Shown here in pieces: positions 6,729-14,123 of a DNA stretch of 24,251 nt. The stretch's first letter is position 1, and each line of letters starts with the position of its first letter. Source of the stretch: Colimorpha sp045598945 (GTDB taxonomy: Bacteria > Bacteroidota > Bacteroidia > Bacteroidales > P3); NCBI GenBank assembly GCA_045598945.1, contig JAZRVD010000257.1, forward strand, positions 1-24,251. Direction: 5' to 3'. The notes under the pieces were generated by a model. It was given only the letters and a program-made list of their open reading frames with translations, had not been told where the DNA came from and did no database searches. The position numbers and the translations under genes were made by a program.

Positions 6729-8063
6729 ATGAATAGATTTTTTAAGCGTAAGTTGTATGATAAGATGCTCGAATGGAAGCATATAAAGAATGGTAGTTCT
6801 GCATTGTTGATAGAGGGTGCTCGTCGTGTTGGCAAGTCTACTGTCGTCGAGATGTTCGCAAAACAGGAATATGAATCGTATGTCATTATTGATTTCAATA
6901 AGACGTCAAAAAATATCAGGTCTCTTTTTGACGATTTGATGGATCTTGACTTTATTTTTTTTCAAATACAAGCGTCATATCATGTTACGCTCAAGCCACG
7001 TAAATCTCTTATAGTTTTCGATGAGGTGCAGAAGTGCCCTGGTGCTCGTCAAGCAATAAAGTATCTTGTTGCCGATGGTCGCTTTGATTATATCGAGACA
7101 GGGTCTTTGATTTCGATAAAGAAAAATACAAAGGACATCACTATCCCCAGTGAAGAGGATAGGTTGACAATGCATCCTATGGACTACGAGGAGTTTCGAT
7201 GGGCGTTGGACGATGAGGTTTCTATTCCTTTGTTTAGAAGTGCTTGGGAGAAACGTACATCTTTGGGTGTGGCGCATAGAAATTTGATGCGAGACTTTAG
7301 GTTATATATGCTTGTGGGTGGTATGCCTCAAGCTGTAAATGCCTATCTCGATACCAACAACCTGTCTGAAGTCGACAAAGTTAAACGTAGTATAATAAGG
7401 TTGTATCTCGACGATTTCCAAAAACTTGACGACACGGGTCGTTTGGAACAATTGTTTCAAAACATACCAGCTCAGCTGAGTGCTAATGGCACACGTTTTT
7501 ATCCCTATCAGATTCTTGGACAGGTAGAAGATACAAAAATGGTTGAGTTGCTTAACAACTTGAGAGACAGTAAAACGGTCTTGTTCTCGTATCATAGCAA
7601 TGATCCTAATGTGGGACTCAATTTGACTAAAGACCTTTCTCGTTTCAAGCTATATATGGCAGATATAGGCCTGTTTGTAACAATGGCATTTTGGGATAAA
7701 GGCTGTGCTGATAACGTCATTTATCAAAAGTTGTTGAACGACAAGATACAGGCAAATTTGGGTTATGTCTACGAGAATGTCGTGGCGCAGATGCTTGCCA
7801 CTGCTGGGTGTCAGTTGTTTTATTATACTTTTCCAAAAGACAAAAGCCATAGCTATGAAATTGACTTTCTCGTCGCGTATGGCAACAAACTTAGACCATT
7901 GGAAGTTAAGTCGTCTGGCTATAAGACTCATGCGTCGTTAGATGCCTTTGTCGATAAATATTCCTCTCGTATCGACAGTCGTTTCTTGATATATACAAAG
8001 GACTTTGCTCATGATGCAGATATCACTCTGCTCCCTGTTTATATGGTGCCGGTGATAATGTGA
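6729..8063 (+). CDS. AAA ATPase of the AAA_14/DUF4143 family with nuclease-like C-terminus
   Basis: The 444-residue protein has Walker A GARRVGKST at 30-38 and Walker B Ile-Val-Phe-Asp98-Glu99. An arginine-rich start to the P-loop and a Glu-Thr-Gly-Ser sensor-like segment follow, as in the AAA_14 domain. The C-terminal half carries a DUF4143-type region. It includes Glu-Ile-Asp379-Phe and, after a turn, Leu-Glu392-Val-Lys394, the pattern of a PD-(D/E)xK nuclease fold. The family is widespread and often multicopy in Bacteroidota; its biological role is not settled. The ATG at 6729 is preferred to the in-frame TTG at 6705 because that TTG lies inside the promoter -7 box. The gene appears more A+T-rich than ftsK and stands alone between a repeat array and a long gene-free gap, which is consistent with acquisition. 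Confidence 0.9.
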   Translation: MNRFFKRKLYDKMLEWKHIKNGSSALLIEGARRVGKSTVVEMFAKQEYESYVIIDFNKTSKNIRSLFDDLMDLDFIFFQIQASYHVTLKPRKSLIVFDEVQKCPGARQAIKYLVADGRFDYIETGSLISIKKNTKDITIPSEEDRLTMHPMDYEEFRWALDDEVSIPLFRSAWEKRTSLGVAHRNLMRDFRLYMLVGGMPQAVNAYLDTNNLSEVDKVKRSIIRLYLDDFQKLDDTGRLEQLFQNIPAQLSANGTRFYPYQILGQVEDTKMVELLNNLRDSKTVLFSYHSNDPNVGLNLTKDLSRFKLYMADIGLFVTMAFWDKGCADNVIYQKLLNDKIQANLGYVYENVVAQMLATAGCQLFYYTFPKDKSHSYEIDFLVAYGNKLRPLEVKSSGYKTHASLDAFVDKYSSRIDSRFLIYTKDFAHDADITLLPVYMVPVIM

Positions 8064-8469
8064 TATGCATTAAGAATACGTTTTAATCTTGTCGTATCCA
8101 ATAATGATTGTATGTGGTTTTGACAGATTTTGACATGTTTTTGTATGAAAAAAGTCGTTGTGTTGTCGATATAAATCAGCAGTACTGTATGGAATGGTTG
8201 TTGTGGTACGAGTTTATATATGGCGAACTTATTGAAATTATGATGCTGGCTTTCTGTGTATTTGCTTTTTTAACTGTTAGTAATTACGAACCTTAATTTT
8301 TTGCAAATTACTTTGTTGGCTTATTCTTCGCCGTATTAGTTATTACAATTTATCAACATTTACAAATCTGTTGTCGCTGTTAAGTAAATTATTTATACTT
8401 TTGCATTACAATATATTTTGTTTAGATTGTATTTTTTTTGTCTCATATAGTTAACTCAAATGCTTGCTT
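8064..8469. other. Gene-free interval with a promoter near its right end
   Basis: About 400 A+T-rich bp follow the ATPase gene. Two copies of TTTTGACA occur within 8117-8134. A frame of 53 codons from an ATG at 8135 to 8296 ends in a hydrophobic stretch, but it has no visible ribosome binding site or promoter and I do not call it a gene. The promoter at 8371-8403 is the only element I can support; no terminator hairpin is seen. Confidence 0.5.
8371..8403 (+). promoter_or_regulatory. Promoter of the decarboxylase gene
   Basis: TACTTTTG (8396-8403) matches TAnnTTTG exactly, and a TTG at 8371-8373 lies 22 bp upstream as a plausible -33 element. The distance to the ATG at 8470 leaves a leader of about 60 nt, in which I see no riboswitch-like structure. 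Confidence 0.6.
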
Positions 8470-9879
8470 ATGAAGAACAAGTATCACGATTTGATTGACC
8501 AGACATTCGATTATCCGCAAGACGAATTTCGTACAGAAGGCGGTGAGCTTTATTTTCATGATATTCCGTTGATGGAGGTGATAAAGCAGTATGGCACGCC
8601 TCTAAAGATAACGTATCTTCCAAAGATTAGTTCACAGATACAGCGTGCCAAGCGCTTGTTTAATGTCGCCATTGCCAAGACCGATTATAAAGGCTCGTAC
8701 AATTACTGCTATTGTACTAAGAGCAGCCATTTTAGTTTCGTGCTTGAGGAGGCTTTGAAAAACGATATCAATCTTGAGACTTCGTCGGCTTTCGATATCA
8801 ATCTCATACAGGAGCTTTACGCCAACAATCTCATCGACAAGGACATATTTATCGTCAGCAATGGTTACAAAAAAATTCAATATATAGAAAATATTGTGTC
8901 CCTTTTCGCCGACGGTTTTCATAATATTGTGCCTGTCTTTGACAACAAGAATGAGTTTTTCACTCTCGACAATATGCTTGCACAGCAGGCTGGCAACCTG
9001 CCAAAGATGAATATCGGTATTCGCATCGCAGCGGAAGAAGAGCCAAAGTTTGATTTTTATACTTCGCGTCTGGGTATTCGTTACAACGACATCCTTAGCT
9101 TTTATGAGGAGCAGATAAAACCCAATCCGTTGTTCAAGTTCAAGATGTTGCATTTCTTTATCAATACTGGTATTCGCGATACTGCTTATTATTGGAATGA
9201 GTTGGCAAAGTGCGTCAATGTCTATTGCGACCTCAAGCGGGTATGTCCAGACCTCGACTCGTTGAATATCGGTGGCGGTTTCCCGCAAAAGAATTCTTTG
9301 GCCGCAACCTACGACTATGAATATATGGCAGAGGAGATACTTGCACAGATCAAGAATATATGCACGCAGCGTGGGGTTGAAGAACCTAATATTTTTACCG
9401 AGTTTGGCTCTTTTACTGTGGGCGAGAGCGGTGCAACGCTATATAGCATCCTTGACCAGAAACAGCAGAACGACCGTGAGCTGTGGTATATGATAGACAG
9501 CTCGTTTATCACTACTCTTCCCGACACATGGGGTATAAATCAGCGTTTTATAATGCTGCCTATCAATCATTGGGATTGTGAGTATCAGCGTGTGTTCCTT
9601 GGCGGTCTTACTTGCGATAGTGAGGACTACTACAATGCGGATTCTCATGCTAATGCCATCTTCTTGCCAAAGTTGCAAAAGGATGACCCCTTGTATATAG
9701 GTTTCTTCCACACCGGCGCCTATCAAGAGAGCATTGGCGGCTATGGCGGCATACAGCATTGCCTTATACCGGCGCCTAAGCATATTATCATTGATGTTGA
9801 TGAAAATGGCGAATATACTACCAAGTTGTTTGCCAAGGAGCAGTCGCACAAGGCAATGCTTAAGATTTTAGGATATTAG
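8470..9879 (+). CDS. PLP-dependent arginine-decarboxylase-type enzyme
   Basis: This 469-residue protein is an alanine-racemase-fold (type III) PLP decarboxylase, resembling the short arginine decarboxylases of Flavobacteria rather than the roughly 630-residue SpeA. Landmarks are Lys84 in Tyr-Cys-Thr-Lys-Ser-Ser-His, the expected Schiff-base lysine; Asn-Ile-Gly-Gly-Gly-Phe-Pro at 266-272 for the PLP phosphate; and Cys382 in Thr-Cys-Asp-Ser-Glu-Asp, the cross-subunit active-site cysteine. The likely reaction is arginine to agmatine in polyamine synthesis, but substrate choice in this fold (arginine, ornithine, carboxynorspermidine, diaminopimelate) cannot be fixed by eye. No other polyamine gene is adjacent. 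The ATG at 8470 is preferred to TTG at 8464. The gene has its own promoter. Confidence 0.85.
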   Translation: MKNKYHDLIDQTFDYPQDEFRTEGGELYFHDIPLMEVIKQYGTPLKITYLPKISSQIQRAKRLFNVAIAKTDYKGSYNYCYCTKSSHFSFVLEEALKNDINLETSSAFDINLIQELYANNLIDKDIFIVSNGYKKIQYIENIVSLFADGFHNIVPVFDNKNEFFTLDNMLAQQAGNLPKMNIGIRIAAEEEPKFDFYTSRLGIRYNDILSFYEEQIKPNPLFKFKMLHFFINTGIRDTAYYWNELAKCVNVYCDLKRVCPDLDSLNIGGGFPQKNSLAATYDYEYMAEEILAQIKNICTQRGVEEPNIFTEFGSFTVGESGATLYSILDQKQQNDRELWYMIDSSFITTLPDTWGINQRFIMLPINHWDCEYQRVFLGGLTCDSEDYYNADSHANAIFLPKLQKDDPLYIGFFHTGAYQESIGGYGGIQHCLIPAPKHIIIDVDENGEYTTKLFAKEQSHKAMLKILGY

Positions 9880-9907
9880 TTTTCCCCTTTCAGCACGTAA
9901 AACATAG

Positions 9908-10948
9908 ATGCGTAGGATTATACGATATATTTTATGGATGGTAACATTGCTTTTTGTGGCATTGTTTCTTCTATCGTCGGTGGCAGGTGTTGTTAGCCCG
10001 TCAGTATTTGTCCTGCCATCGATACTTAGTTATCTGTGTTTTCCCTTGTTTCTTGTGGTACTGTTGAGCTTATTGTTCTGGCTGTTTGTTAAGAGGTGGC
10101 TATATGCTGCGATATGTGGCGCTGTGTTGCTTTTGCGCTTTTCCGTCATCCCTCTTTTTTTCCAAATGGGGGGCAACAAGCAGCCAGAATATCTCGATGA
10201 GGACAATCTTAAGGTGATGTCGTATAATGTCTATAGGCTTCGCGGCACTCGTAAATGTCCGAAAGAGGAGGTGCCGTGTAGTTTGAACGAGTTGATATAT
10301 GCCGAACAACCCGACCTGTTGTGTGTGCAAGAGGCAGGTTCGCGTGGTGTGCTTGAAAAGGTCTTGGCACAGCAGAAGTTCAAGTATGTTCATTGTGGCA
10401 CTGCCGGCACTGTGCTTTTTTCTCGTTATCCTATCTTGCAGACAGGCAATATGGGCGGATATGGCAAGTTCTGGGCTGATGTGGCATACTGCAACAGGTG
10501 TGTTAGGATTATTTGCGTGCATTTCGACAGCTACCAGTTCTCCGACAATGATTTAGACGCTCTCCTCGACTTGTCGCACGGTCAGGCGGATAAGCAAAGG
10601 TCTGCAGGACTGATAAACAAGATGAAACGTACTATTTTGGAGCATGAAGAAGAGTGGCATCGCGACATCTTGCCTGCTATTGAGGGCTTTGACGGCCCTA
10701 TAGTTGTTGTTGGCGATTTCAACGACACTCCGGCATCGTATCTCTATCATCAGATGTCGGAAGTCTTGTCCGATTCCTACTGCAAACAAGGCAGTGGATT
10801 TTCTACCACCTACAACGGCCCTTTTCCTGCATACCGTATCGACTATATCTTTGCCTCGTCAAAACTAAAGGCTACCTCCTATCGTAGAATTAAATCGCCT
10901 ATCTCCGACCATTATCCTATTGTCGCCACATTCTCTATTGCAGAATAG
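9908..10948 (+). CDS. Membrane-anchored endonuclease/exonuclease/phosphatase-family protein
   Basis: The 346-residue protein has three hydrophobic segments in its first 90 residues, which fix it in the inner membrane, followed by an EEP (DNase I-like) domain. The domain shows Met-Ser-Tyr-Asn-Val-Tyr near residue 105, Cys-Val-Gln-Glu-Ala (metal-binding Glu), Val-Val-Gly-Asp-Phe-Asn-Asp, Ile-Asp-Tyr-Ile-Phe-Ala, and a C-terminal Ser-Asp-His-Tyr-Pro with the catalytic Asp-His pair. EEP enzymes cleave phosphodiester or phosphomonoester bonds of nucleic acids, lipids or inositol phosphates; the substrate is unknown here. The number of helices does not settle which side of the membrane the domain is on. 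It starts 28 bp after the decarboxylase and is probably co-transcribed. Confidence 0.88.
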   Translation: MRRIIRYILWMVTLLFVALFLLSSVAGVVSPSVFVLPSILSYLCFPLFLVVLLSLLFWLFVKRWLYAAICGAVLLLRFSVIPLFFQMGGNKQPEYLDEDNLKVMSYNVYRLRGTRKCPKEEVPCSLNELIYAEQPDLLCVQEAGSRGVLEKVLAQQKFKYVHCGTAGTVLFSRYPILQTGNMGGYGKFWADVAYCNRCVRIICVHFDSYQFSDNDLDALLDLSHGQADKQRSAGLINKMKRTILEHEEEWHRDILPAIEGFDGPIVVVGDFNDTPASYLYHQMSEVLSDSYCKQGSGFSTTYNGPFPAYRIDYIFASSKLKATSYRRIKSPISDHYPIVATFSIAE

Positions 10949-10993
10949 TAGCGATGGTGTTTATATGAAAACTGTAAATTAAAAATAATTGTT

Positions 10994-13243
10994 ATGTCTT
11001 ATTCAAAACTCTTTTTCGTTATCATGGCTATATGCATGGTTACGATCTCATGCAAGTCAAAAATCGACAAGATTGTCGACAACATGACTCTCGAAGAAAA
11101 AGTCGATCTTCTTGTAGGTGCTGGCAATGAGAGCCGATGGGTCAACGACTCTGTCAACAATGTTTTGAAACTCCTGCCAGGTGTTGCAGGTTGTACTACT
11201 CCTTTTGAGCGTTTCGGTATTCCAGCCATCTATCTGTGCGATGGTCCTGCCGGTGTAAATATCGAGCCTACGCGCGAAGGCGATGATGCTACATACTATT
11301 GCACGCATTTCCCTATCGGCACGCTGTTGTCAAGCACATGGAACGATGAATTGGTGCAGAATGTAGGCAACGCCATTGGCGAAGAGGCTGTCAGCTATGG
11401 CGCCGACGTAGTGTTGGGCCCGGGTATGAATATCCATCGTCATCCTCTCAATGGTCGCAACTTTGAGTACTACAGCGAAGACCCTGTGCTTACTGGTAAG
11501 ATTGCTGCCGCTTATATCCGTGGTATTCAGCAGCAGGGCGTAGGTGCATGCCCTAAGCATTTCGCTGCCAACAATCAGGAAACCAACCGTATGAGCAACG
11601 ATGCCCGTGTTAGCGAGCGTGCCTTGCGCGAAATATATTACAAAGGTTTCGAGATTGCTGTCAAGGAGGGTAATCCTAAATGCCTGATGACGTCTTACAA
11701 CAAGATTAATGGTGTCAGTGTCTCCGAACACCGCGATATCTGTACCGACATGTTGCGTGGCGAATGGGGCTTTGATGGCGTTGTGATGAGCGACTGGTAT
11801 GGTGGCGACCACCCCGACCAGCAGATATGGGCTGGTAACGACCTCTTGCAGCCTGGTCTTACATGGCAGAAGGACTCCATCTTGGCCGCTGTAAAAGATG
11901 GCAGACTCGATGAAGAACATATCAATACCAGTGTGCGCCGTATCCTCAACCTCGTATTCAATTCTCCACGAGGCAAAGGCATGGTGCCAAACAACAAGCC
12001 TGACCTCGATGCTCATGCCGCTATTACTCGTCAAAGTGCTTCGGAAGGCTCTATATTGCTCAAAAACGACAATCAAACGCTTCCTTTCTCTTCCTCGGTC
12101 AAGAATATTGCTCTTTTTGGTTGCGACAGTTATGACTTCATTCCCGGTGGCTCTGGCTCTGGTGAGGTGCGTTGCGCCTATACCGTCTCTATGCTCGAAG
12201 GTCTGCAGAATGCAGGCTATAGTGTCGATCCAGTCTTGGCGTCTCAGTATGCTGCATTTATAGAGAAGAGCAAGGCTGCCAACACTGCCGCCGTTACTCC
12301 TCGTTTCGCCGAGCTGACGCGTATACGCCCCGACGAGATGCCTCTCTCCGAGAGTGATATCTCTGCACAGCAGGCTCGCTCCGACATGGCTATCATTACC
12401 TTGGGCCGTACATCTGGCGAATACTATGACCGTCCAAGTGCAGACTTCCGTCTCTCTGATGCCGAACTCGCTATGGTGCAAGATGTCTGCCGTATTTTTC
12501 ATGCCGCTGGCAAAAAGGTTGTCGTGGTGTTGAATATATGCGGTGTTATCGAAACTTCGTCGTGGAAACATCTTCCCGATGCTATACTCTGTGTGTGGCT
12601 GCCTGGTCAGGAGGGTGGCAACAGTGTCGCCGACCTCTTGTCGGGCAAGGAAAATCCTTCGGGCAAGCTGCCTATGACCTTCCCAATCGACTTTGTCGAC
12701 CATGCTTCCAATGTCAACTTCCCTGTCGACCAAAAGAGCGAGAATGTGTCTGTTGTCTTACGTCGCAAGGATATCGGCGAACGCAATGTCGACTATACCA
12801 ATTATGACGAGGGCATTTTTGTGGGCTATCGTTGGTTCGACACTCGTAATGTTGAGGTCTCTTATCCTTTTGGCTTCGGCTTGTCGTATACTACGTTTGA
12901 TTATAGCGATATAGAGGTGGTGGAAAAACGCGACAAGGTTACGGTGTCTGTCAAGGTTACCAATACGGGCAAAGTGTCTGGCAAAGAGGTCGTTCAGCTT
13001 TATGTCGGCGCCCCGCAGAACGTTGTTGAAAAACCTGTCAAGGAGCTTAAGGCATACGCTAAGACTTCTCTGTTAGAGCCAGGCAAGAGTACATTCGTCA
13101 AACTTACTTTTAACAAGCAAGATCTTGCTTCTTTCTGCGAGAAGGATAACAAATGGGTAGTAGACAATGGTAGCTATAAACTGATGGTAGGCGCCTCGTC
13201 TCGCGATATCCGTTTTACATCAGATTTTGCTGTAACGAAATAA
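10994..13243 (+). CDS. Glycoside hydrolase family 3 lipoprotein (beta-glucosidase type)
   Basis: The 749-residue protein begins with a lipoprotein signal ending Val-Thr-Ile-Ser-Cys20, so it is lipid-anchored in the envelope. The residues after Cys20 (Lys-Ser-Lys) lack the acidic surface-export signal, suggesting a periplasmic location. The GH3 N-terminal barrel ends in Met-Ser-Asp267-Trp-Tyr-Gly, with Asp267 as nucleophile. The second domain has Ser-Gly-Glu476-Tyr-Tyr-Asp-Arg, whose Glu is the likely acid/base. A fibronectin-III-like domain (about 640-720) follows. The Lys-His-Phe-Ala-Ala-Asn-Asn-Gln-Glu-Thr substrate-site block is present. Family activity is removal of terminal beta-linked sugars, usually glucose or xylose. 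No SusC/SusD pair is adjacent, so it is not part of a classic polysaccharide utilisation locus here. Confidence 0.93.
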   Translation: MSYSKLFFVIMAICMVTISCKSKIDKIVDNMTLEEKVDLLVGAGNESRWVNDSVNNVLKLLPGVAGCTTPFERFGIPAIYLCDGPAGVNIEPTREGDDATYYCTHFPIGTLLSSTWNDELVQNVGNAIGEEAVSYGADVVLGPGMNIHRHPLNGRNFEYYSEDPVLTGKIAAAYIRGIQQQGVGACPKHFAANNQETNRMSNDARVSERALREIYYKGFEIAVKEGNPKCLMTSYNKINGVSVSEHRDICTDMLRGEWGFDGVVMSDWYGGDHPDQQIWAGNDLLQPGLTWQKDSILAAVKDGRLDEEHINTSVRRILNLVFNSPRGKGMVPNNKPDLDAHAAITRQSASEGSILLKNDNQTLPFSSSVKNIALFGCDSYDFIPGGSGSGEVRCAYTVSMLEGLQNAGYSVDPVLASQYAAFIEKSKAANTAAVTPRFAELTRIRPDEMPLSESDISAQQARSDMAIITLGRTSGEYYDRPSADFRLSDAELAMVQDVCRIFHAAGKKVVVVLNICGVIETSSWKHLPDAILCVWLPGQEGGNSVADLLSGKENPSGKLPMTFPIDFVDHASNVNFPVDQKSENVSVVLRRKDIGERNVDYTNYDEGIFVGYRWFDTRNVEVSYPFGFGLSYTTFDYSDIEVVEKRDKVTVSVKVTNTGKVSGKEVVQLYVGAPQNVVEKPVKELKAYAKTSLLEPGKSTFVKLTFNKQDLASFCEKDNKWVVDNGSYKLMVGASSRDIRFTSDFAVTK

Positions 13244-13248
13244 TATTA

Positions 13249-13280
13249 TTGGCTATTATCTAAAAAAAAGTGTATCTTTG
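13249..13280 (+). promoter_or_regulatory. Promoter of the polyglutamine lipoprotein gene
   Basis: TTGG (13249-13252) is followed after 20 bp by TATCTTTG (13273-13280), an exact TAnnTTTG. The ATG lies 25 bp further on. This is the best-formed + strand promoter in the window. Confidence 0.75.
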
Positions 13281-13305
13281 CACCCACAATTAAAAAAAAA
13301 CTCCA

Positions 13306-13992
13306 ATGAAAAAAGTTTTTAATCTTATGATGGCTCTCGCCGTCGCATCCCTTTCCTTCGTCGCTTGCACGAAAGACGAAGACGGTGAGGAAAACAATCA
13401 ACAGCAACAGCAACAACAACAGGACGACTCTTGGAAACAGAAGGATTCGTATGTCGCTACCATTTTTACTCCAGATAATATAACGGCTACGGATACACAA
13501 ACCATTGTACCTTATTATTACTATATAGAATATGCCAGAACTAAGCTTACGGAAACCGATACAAGTCGTATATTCTCTGTTATGGCTTTCGTGGATTCGA
13601 TAGAATATGTCGAAGATGGTGTTGATATGGTTACGATATATTATCCTTATTTTACTCATATTTGGAGTGCAAAGAAAGGTTCTGGTGCTTTATTGGGTGG
13701 TGATATATGCAATTATCGCTGCAATCTTGCTCAAAGTAGAGAATTGGTAAGTATCTATCGTGCTACTCCAGAGTATTCTGGTGCTCAATGGTGTGCTGAT
13801 TGGCAGAATATGTATATGAAAGACATTCAGATTGATGGTTTTGATGCTGAGACAGGTGCTATAGCTTATTATGTAAGTTATCAGATGGGTAATTTGTATG
13901 ATTATTACGTTAATGGTGGAAATATAAATGATATTCGTGGTGCAACGTTAGAGATTCTTGTGTCCAATTTCACACTGCCAAAGAAAAAGTAA
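13306..13992 (+). CDS. Surface lipoprotein of unknown function with polyglutamine tract
   Basis: The 228-residue protein has a lipoprotein signal with the lipobox cysteine at 21 (Ser-Phe-Val-Ala-Cys). Thr-Lys-Asp-Glu-Asp follows immediately, the charged pattern that directs Bacteroidota lipoproteins to the outer surface. Next comes a low-complexity linker with Asn-Asn and eight consecutive Gln residues (32-39), then a Tyr- and Asp-rich globular domain with no motif I recognise. The domain contains a Trp-Cys-Ala-Asp-Trp segment. The gene is monocistronic, with its own promoter at 13249-13280 and a strong terminator at 14012-14046. Its position before two secreted proteases might suggest a partner, but the terminator separates them and no inhibitor motif is visible. 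Confidence 0.8.
   Translation: MKKVFNLMMALAVASLSFVACTKDEDGEENNQQQQQQQQDDSWKQKDSYVATIFTPDNITATDTQTIVPYYYYIEYARTKLTETDTSRIFSVMAFVDSIEYVEDGVDMVTIYYPYFTHIWSAKKGSGALLGGDICNYRCNLAQSRELVSIYRATPEYSGAQWCADWQNMYMKDIQIDGFDAETGAIAYYVSYQMGNLYDYYVNGGNINDIRGATLEILVSNFTLPKKK
13399..13422 (+). repeat. CAA/CAG glutamine-codon run
   Basis: Eight consecutive glutamine codons (CAA and CAG mixed) lie in the linker of the lipoprotein. The run is a possible site of replication slippage in steps of three bases, which would change linker length without breaking the frame. Confidence 0.8.
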
Positions 13993-14011
13993 ACATAAAG
14001 TACGTTATAGT

Positions 14012-14053
14012 AAAGAAGGACAGGCATGTTTTGCCTGTCCTTCTTTGTTATGT
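14012..14053 (+). terminator. Strong intrinsic terminator after the lipoprotein gene
   Basis: A perfect 15-bp stem (14012-14026 with 14032-14046) closes a 5-nt loop and is followed by a T-rich tail with seven T residues after GTTATG. The A-run at the 5' base of the stem makes it potentially bidirectional. It separates the lipoprotein from the protease operon. Confidence 0.92.
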
Positions 14054-14084
14054 TTTTTTATAATAATACTTCAGTAAAAAAGTG

Positions 14085-14092
14085 TAATTTTG
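14085..14092 (+). promoter_or_regulatory. -7 box of the C10 protease operon
   Basis: TAATTTTG matches TAnnTTTG and ends 31 bp before the ATG at 14124. The -33 position is A+T-rich without a clear TTTG. Lying just after a terminator, it is the only visible start for the protease genes, and perhaps for dnaE. Confidence 0.55.
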
Positions 14093-14123
14093 TTTGTTTT
14101 ATAAAAATATTAATAAAAGTGTA

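Noticed and set aside
8135..8296. A 53-codon frame with a hydrophobic end in the gap after the ATPase gene
   Set aside because: No promoter, ribosome binding site or recognisable homology; it ends in A+T-rich DNA where such frames occur by chance.
8351..8359. TTATCAACA as a DnaA box and possible origin
   Set aside because: A single imperfect match in A+T-rich DNA, with no cluster of boxes and no dnaA or dnaN nearby.
11330..12733. Minus-strand frame of 467 codons opposite the GH3 gene
   Set aside because: Shadow frame: the + strand encodes an intact GH3 enzyme with both catalytic residues.
13306..13992. The lipoprotein as an inhibitor of the C10 proteases downstream
   Set aside because: Inhibitor genes do accompany some C10 proteases, but no inhibitor motif is visible and a strong terminator separates it from the protease operon.
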